A DNA stretch of 9,842 nt. Source: Acetobacteraceae bacterium (GTDB lineage: Bacteria > Pseudomonadota > Alphaproteobacteria > Acetobacterales > Acetobacteraceae). Position 1 is the stretch's first letter. Each line of letters starts with the position of its first letter. Below, piece by piece: positions 6,318 to 9,842 of this stretch. The notes below the pieces were generated by a model. It had not been told where the DNA came from. It did no database searches and saw nothing but the letters and a program-made list of their open reading frames with translations. Made by a program: the position numbers and the translations under genes. Location of the stretch: NCBI GenBank assembly GCA_030039695.1, contig JASHVB010000172.1:1-9842 (forward strand), in the 5' to 3' direction.

Positions 6318-7349
6318 ATGGAGTTCGGTTGGTACGTTGAATTTCATCGCCAGGTGCCGGCCCAACCGGATGTCGACGCCTTCGCGCAAGGCCTGGCGCA
6401 GGTGGAGGATGCCGAGCGTTGGGGCCTCGATTCGGTTTGGCTCGCCGAAATCCATCAGCAGGCGGCACGGTCGGTCCTCAGCGTGCCTATGACGGTTGCC
6501 GCGGCAATCGCTGCGCGCACGAGCCGAATTCGTATCGGCACCGGCGTGCAGGTCTTGCCGCTGTGTCATCCGCTGCGGCTGGCCGAGGAATCCGCGACCG
6601 TTGATCAGATCAGCCGTGGCCGGTTGCTGATGGGTGTCGGCCGCAGCGGCAATCCGCGTGCCTATGCAGCGTATGGCGTGCCGTATTCGGAGAGCCGCGA
6701 ACGCTTCTACGAGGTACTGGAAATCCTGAAGCGCGCCTGGACCCAGGAGTCTTTCTCCTACGAAGGCAAGTACTACAGCTTCACCGATGCGCGCGCGGTG
6801 CCGCGACCGTTCCAGCATCCACATCCGCCGATCCGCATCGCGGGCGCCAGCGAGGACACGTTCCCAATGCTTGGTCGACTCGGCTATCCCCTGTTCGTTG
6901 CGGTACGCAGCGGATCGTTGGCCGGCCTGGCACCGGATCTGAAAGCTTATCGCGAGGCTTACCAGGAGGCGGGCCACCCGGGCCGCGGTGAGGTGCATCT
7001 GCGCCTCTCATTGCACGTTGCGGATACCGACGCGTGCGCGCTGGAAGAGGTCGAAACCAGTATGATGGCGGGTTACAAGAAACTGGTCACTCAGCTTGAA
7101 GGTTCGCCGAACAAACGCCGCCGCGCGGAGCTTGAGGAAGTACGCAGCATCACCTATGCCGACGTGCTGCGTGATAAGGTCGTGGTTGGCGGCCCCGAGC
7201 GCGTCGCCGACCGGCTCCTGCAATTGCAGGAAGAGCTTGGCATCAATGGCATCCTGGCCGAATTGAATTTCGGCGCGCTGATTCCGTCGCCATTGATGAT
7301 GCGATCACTGCAGCTTTTGTGTGAGAAGGTGCGGCCGCGCGTCGTGTAG
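6318..7349 (+). CDS. LLM class flavin-dependent oxidoreductase (luciferase-like monooxygenase) 2
   Basis: This second luciferase-superfamily enzyme has 343 residues and is only distantly similar to LLM 1. MEFGWYVEFH leads into the first barrel strand. WLAEIHQQ (41-48) stands where EHHF is usual. IRIGTGVQVLPLCHPLRLAEESATVDQISRGRLLMGVGRSG (71-111) is the flavin-site block, and RERFYEVLEILKRAWTQESFSYEGKYY (117-143) is the typical following helix. VVGGPERVADRLLQLQEELG is the usual C-terminal region. The ATG at 6318 has GGCAGGA seven bases upstream; the frame is open back to an ATG at 6213, but that would read through the palindrome and lacks family similarity. The gene diverges from the LysR regulator, the classic arrangement for a regulated target. 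EIHQQ in place of EHHF suggests a different substrate class from LLM 1. The reaction is presumably FMNH2- or F420-type oxidation; the substrate is unknown. Confidence 0.87.
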   Translation: MEFGWYVEFHRQVPAQPDVDAFAQGLAQVEDAERWGLDSVWLAEIHQQAARSVLSVPMTVAAAIAARTSRIRIGTGVQVLPLCHPLRLAEESATVDQISRGRLLMGVGRSGNPRAYAAYGVPYSESRERFYEVLEILKRAWTQESFSYEGKYYSFTDARAVPRPFQHPHPPIRIAGASEDTFPMLGRLGYPLFVAVRSGSLAGLAPDLKAYREAYQEAGHPGRGEVHLRLSLHVADTDACALEEVETSMMAGYKKLVTQLEGSPNKRRRAELEEVRSITYADVLRDKVVVGGPERVADRLLQLQEELGINGILAELNFGALIPSPLMMRSLQLLCEKVRPRVV

Positions 7350-7369
7350 ACTGTTAGAAAAGGGAAGCC

Positions 7370-7475
7370 CGTCACGGCCGGGCCTGGCTCAGTCGTCTGT
7401 CAACGACCATCGTCTCGCCGTGACACTTGCCCGCGAGAATTTGCGAAGATGGCCGGCTTGACGCCGGACATGACG
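7370..7475. repeat. Palindromic intergenic element, copy B (paired inverted REP-like units)
   Basis: This element lies between the convergent LLM 2 and histidine kinase genes. It opens CGTCACGGCCGGGC and closes with CGCCGGACATGACG, which are imperfect inverted copies of each other. The right unit forms a hairpin: ATG 7449-7451 pairs with CAT 7469-7471, one mismatch follows, then CCGGC 7453-7457 pairs with GCCGG 7463-7467 around TTGAC. The left unit has GCCCG 7367-7371 pairing with CGGGC 7379-7383, and GTCACGGC 7371-7378 can instead pair with GCCGTGAC 7417-7424. It matches the 3853-3961 element in length, ends and several internal blocks. It probably doubles as a transcription barrier between the two facing genes; no T-run terminator is seen. 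Confidence 0.6.
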
Positions 7476-7547
7476 CAGAAGATCGCTTGCCAGGCACTCT
7501 GTGCCGCGCGATGGCAGACGACCCGGCCGGCGATGCGCGCACAACCG

Positions 7548-9842
7548 CTACGCTGGCGCGCTCGCCGGCGACGGAGCGCCGATCGGTTTGCCGCGGCCGG
7601 TCAGCGCATCGCGGATCGCGTTGTGCAGTTCGTTGCCTGGCACCGGTTTGCGCAAAATCCGAAAGCCGGAACCACGCGGCGGAACAGCCTCGTTGTAGCC
7701 TGACATCAGCACGATTGGCAGAGCCGACTTCTGTGCGCGCACGACGCGGGCAAGGTCGAGCCCTGTCATGCCGTCCGGCATGACGACGTCGGACAGCAGC
7801 AAATGCACTGGCCGTGCTTCATCGGACAGACGATCGAGCGCCTTGCGCGCTCGGTCCACCACCTCAACTTCATACCCCATCGCGCGCAACATCTGCGCGG
7901 TGACGTTGGCCACGTCGGGATTGTCCTCGACCAGCAGGATGAGGCCGGGGGCGGAACCTGCAGCCGCGTCACCGGCGTCGTCCTCGGCCTGCACTGGCAA
8001 TTTGTGCGTGCGTGGCAGGCAGATGGTTACCGTCGCACCTTGCCCCAGCGTGCTGTCAATTGAGACCGTGCCGCCGGACTGCTGCGCAAATCCATAGACC
8101 TGGCTCAGTCCCAGGCCGGTGCCGACGCCAACTTCCTTTGTCGTAAAGAACGGATCGAACACCTTGGCAATCACGTCGGGCGGAACTCCCATGCCGGTAT
8201 CCCGCAGTTCGATCGCCACATGCTCCAAGGCAAAACCGGACGACCCGGCCGGAATCCGACGAACATCGATGGCGAAATGACCACCGTCCGGCATGGCGTC
8301 GCGCGCATTCACCGCGACGTTCAGCAGCGCGATTTCAAACTCGTCCGGGTCGACTTCAACCATCCCGACGTCGGCGGCGACCGACGTATTCAGCTCGATA
8401 TTACCGCGCAGCGAGGCACGCAGCATTTCACCGATACGCGGGATTTCGACCGAAAGGTTCAACACCTGCGGCTCGGTGGTCTGGCGGCGCGAGAACGACA
8501 ACAACTGCCGTGTCAGCGCCACGCCTCGTTCGCCAGCACGCAGGATGTTGTCCATCATTGCCGGCAGGCTGCCCGCGGGGCGGCGCTTGGCAAGCTCCGC
8601 ATTTCCCATGATGACCGCCAGCAGATTATTGAAGTCGTGGGCGACACCGCCGGTGAGCTGACCAATGGCTTCCATCTTCTGTGCCTGGCGAAGCTGCGCT
8701 TCCAGACGCTCATGCTCGGTGATGTCGCGCGCAATGGTGATGATTAGCCGTTCGCCAGTCTCGGCGGGGGTCGGCACCAGAACGAACATCACATCGATGC
8801 TGCGCGTTCGCCCAGCGAGCGTGCGCTGCGCGACATAGCGCTGCGGCTCCTCCGTGCGAACGCACGCGCGCAGATACTGCAGCGGCATCTCGGCCGCTTC
8901 GGAGCCGAGAATGTCCTCGACCGTTCGGCCGATCACCCGCGCACGCGGCAGGCCATAGGCCACTTCACAGGCAGAATTCAGATCGACGTAAACAAAGCGG
9001 CCATCGGAGCCGGCGCGGATCATTGTCATCCAGTCCGGCGAGTTGCTGAAGAACGCCTCCAACTGCGCCTGGCTTGCCGCCAACTGACGCGCACGTTGCG
9101 CCGCCTGGTGTTCCAGCCGCTCGTTCAGCTCGCGCAGCCGGCGTTCGCTGTCCGCCAGCGCCTGGGTCATGCGCTTGCGATTGTCGACGTCCTCGATGAC
9201 GCCCAGACTGTAGAGAATGTTGCCTTGCGTGTCGCGGATCGGCCCAACGTTGACACGAACCCAGAACGCCTCGCCCGACTTGCGGAGAAAACGCTCCTCC
9301 AGCTGTACCTGGGGGAAGCGGCCTTCAATCAGCGCCCTTCCCTTCTCCAGGCAGCTCGCTCGGTCGTCCGGATGCACCAGATCGAGGAAGCCGGTCCCCA
9401 CCAATTCCTCGTTCGTGCGATCCAGCATCTCGCAAAGCGCCGGATTGACCTCGCGAAACCGGAATTCATGATCGACCGTCGCCTTGCCCAGCGGGCTCTG
9501 CTCGAACACGCGCCGGAAGCGTTCCTCGCTTTCGCGCAGGGCCGATTCCGACAGCTTGCGATTGGTGATGTCGATATCGACGCCGTTCAAACGCGTCACG
9601 TGGCCATTCGCATCGCGGGTGACCCGGGCACGGCCAAGAATCCACCGTATCCCTCCACCAGCCAGAAGGATGCGATATTCGGTCTGAACAAAATTCTCCC
9701 CGCGCGCGATTGCTTCCTTGTAGGCGTGGATGACCCGCTGCTGATCGTCCGGATGGCGAAGCCGTCGTACGGTCTCGAGCGGGATCGGCATGCTCGGCGG
9801 ATCGAGGCCCATGATGCGGAAGAAACGCGGTGTGCCGGTCAC
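7548..9842 (-). CDS. PAS-rich hybrid sensor histidine kinase with C-terminal receiver (N-terminus outside window)
   Basis: The 764 visible residues belong to a hybrid two-component kinase. In order: a PAS domain cut by the window edge, with its PAC part (1-95, HPDD and EYRILLAGGGIRWILGRA); a second PAS/PAC (about 105-223); a coiled-coil linker (about 223-262); a third PAS/PAC (about 256-380); a HisKA dimerisation domain with phospho-acceptor H402 in GGVAHDFNNLL; and a HATPase with N512 (NVAVNARDAMPDGG), DTGMGVP (548-554), FDPFFTTK (562-569) and GTGLGLS (574-580). A receiver follows (633-750) with acidic E639/D640, phospho-acceptor D685 in LLLSDVVMPDG, S714 and K732. All catalytic residues are present. 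No membrane segment is visible, so sensing through PAS ligands in the cytoplasm is likely. The GTG at the window edge is probably an internal valine because the PAS fold starts upstream. No output regulator sits beside it. Confidence 0.9.
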   Translation of the reverse strand: MTGTPRFFRIMGLDPPSMPIPLETVRRLRHPDDQQRVIHAYKEAIARGENFVQTEYRILLAGGGIRWILGRARVTRDANGHVTRLNGVDIDITNRKLSESALRESEERFRRVFEQSPLGKATVDHEFRFREVNPALCEMLDRTNEELVGTGFLDLVHPDDRASCLEKGRALIEGRFPQVQLEERFLRKSGEAFWVRVNVGPIRDTQGNILYSLGVIEDVDNRKRMTQALADSERRLRELNERLEHQAAQRARQLAASQAQLEAFFSNSPDWMTMIRAGSDGRFVYVDLNSACEVAYGLPRARVIGRTVEDILGSEAAEMPLQYLRACVRTEEPQRYVAQRTLAGRTRSIDVMFVLVPTPAETGERLIITIARDITEHERLEAQLRQAQKMEAIGQLTGGVAHDFNNLLAVIMGNAELAKRRPAGSLPAMMDNILRAGERGVALTRQLLSFSRRQTTEPQVLNLSVEIPRIGEMLRASLRGNIELNTSVAADVGMVEVDPDEFEIALLNVAVNARDAMPDGGHFAIDVRRIPAGSSGFALEHVAIELRDTGMGVPPDVIAKVFDPFFTTKEVGVGTGLGLSQVYGFAQQSGGTVSIDSTLGQGATVTICLPRTHKLPVQAEDDAGDAAAGSAPGLILLVEDNPDVANVTAQMLRAMGYEVEVVDRARKALDRLSDEARPVHLLLSDVVMPDGMTGLDLARVVRAQKSALPIVLMSGYNEAVPPRGSGFRILRKPVPGNELHNAIRDALTGRGKPIGAPSPASAPA

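Noticed and set aside
7427..7783. Open frames on the plus strand in the gap after LLM monooxygenase 2
   Set aside because: They run across the palindromic element into the 3' end of the kinase gene and encode low-complexity Arg/Ala sequence without homology signals.
9840..9842. GTG at the window edge as the true start of the histidine kinase
   Set aside because: The visible protein begins inside a PAS domain, so the codon is most likely an internal valine.

Overview
The window is GC-rich, densely coded bacterial chromosome, most likely from an alphaproteobacterium of the Rhodospirillales/Reyranella type. The indications are a phasin C-terminus of the form common in that class, a PAS-rich hybrid histidine kinase with a GQLTGGVAHDFNNLL H-box, and GTCATG-type palindromic intergenic repeats. 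The taxon is an inference from gene style, not from a marker gene. There are no rRNA, tRNA, CRISPR, IS or phage genes, and no gene-free stretch exceeds about 255 bases.

Layout, left to right. Bases 1-231 hold the end of a phasin gene (+), a polyhydroxyalkanoate granule surface protein. It converges on a YkgJ-type cysteine-cluster protein (280-918, -). A short divergent promoter region then leads to a compact plus-strand operon: inosine/uridine-type nucleoside hydrolase (1032-1997), M20 metallopeptidase of the carboxypeptidase G2 type (2044-3174), and a DUF1345 membrane protein (3162 or 3171-3845) whose start overlaps the M20 stop. The operon converges on a minus-strand pair: a LysR-type regulator (5145-6062) followed by a luciferase-like (LLM) flavin monooxygenase (3969-5015). 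A second, distinct LLM monooxygenase (6318-7349, +) diverges from the LysR gene. It converges on a large hybrid sensor kinase (7548-9842, -) whose N-terminus lies beyond the window.

Functionally, this looks like accessory catabolism and regulation. The nucleoside hydrolase and M20 enzyme suggest salvage or scavenging of nucleosides and of N-acyl or peptide-linked amino acids. The LysR gene between two LLM enzymes suggests an inducible flavin-dependent oxidation whose substrate cannot be read from sequence. The kinase, with three PAS domains and a C-terminal receiver, appears unlinked to a recognisable response regulator here.

The most notable structure is non-coding. Both junctions where genes converge after an enzyme gene (3853-3961 and 7370-7475) carry diverged copies of the same roughly 107-base element, bounded by inverted CGTCA/TGACG ends. 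The LysR/LLM divergent region carries a different 151-base element (6150-6300) that is one imperfect palindrome from end to end, finishing just before the ribosome-binding site of the LLM gene. I found no convincing evidence of a wholly new gene system.
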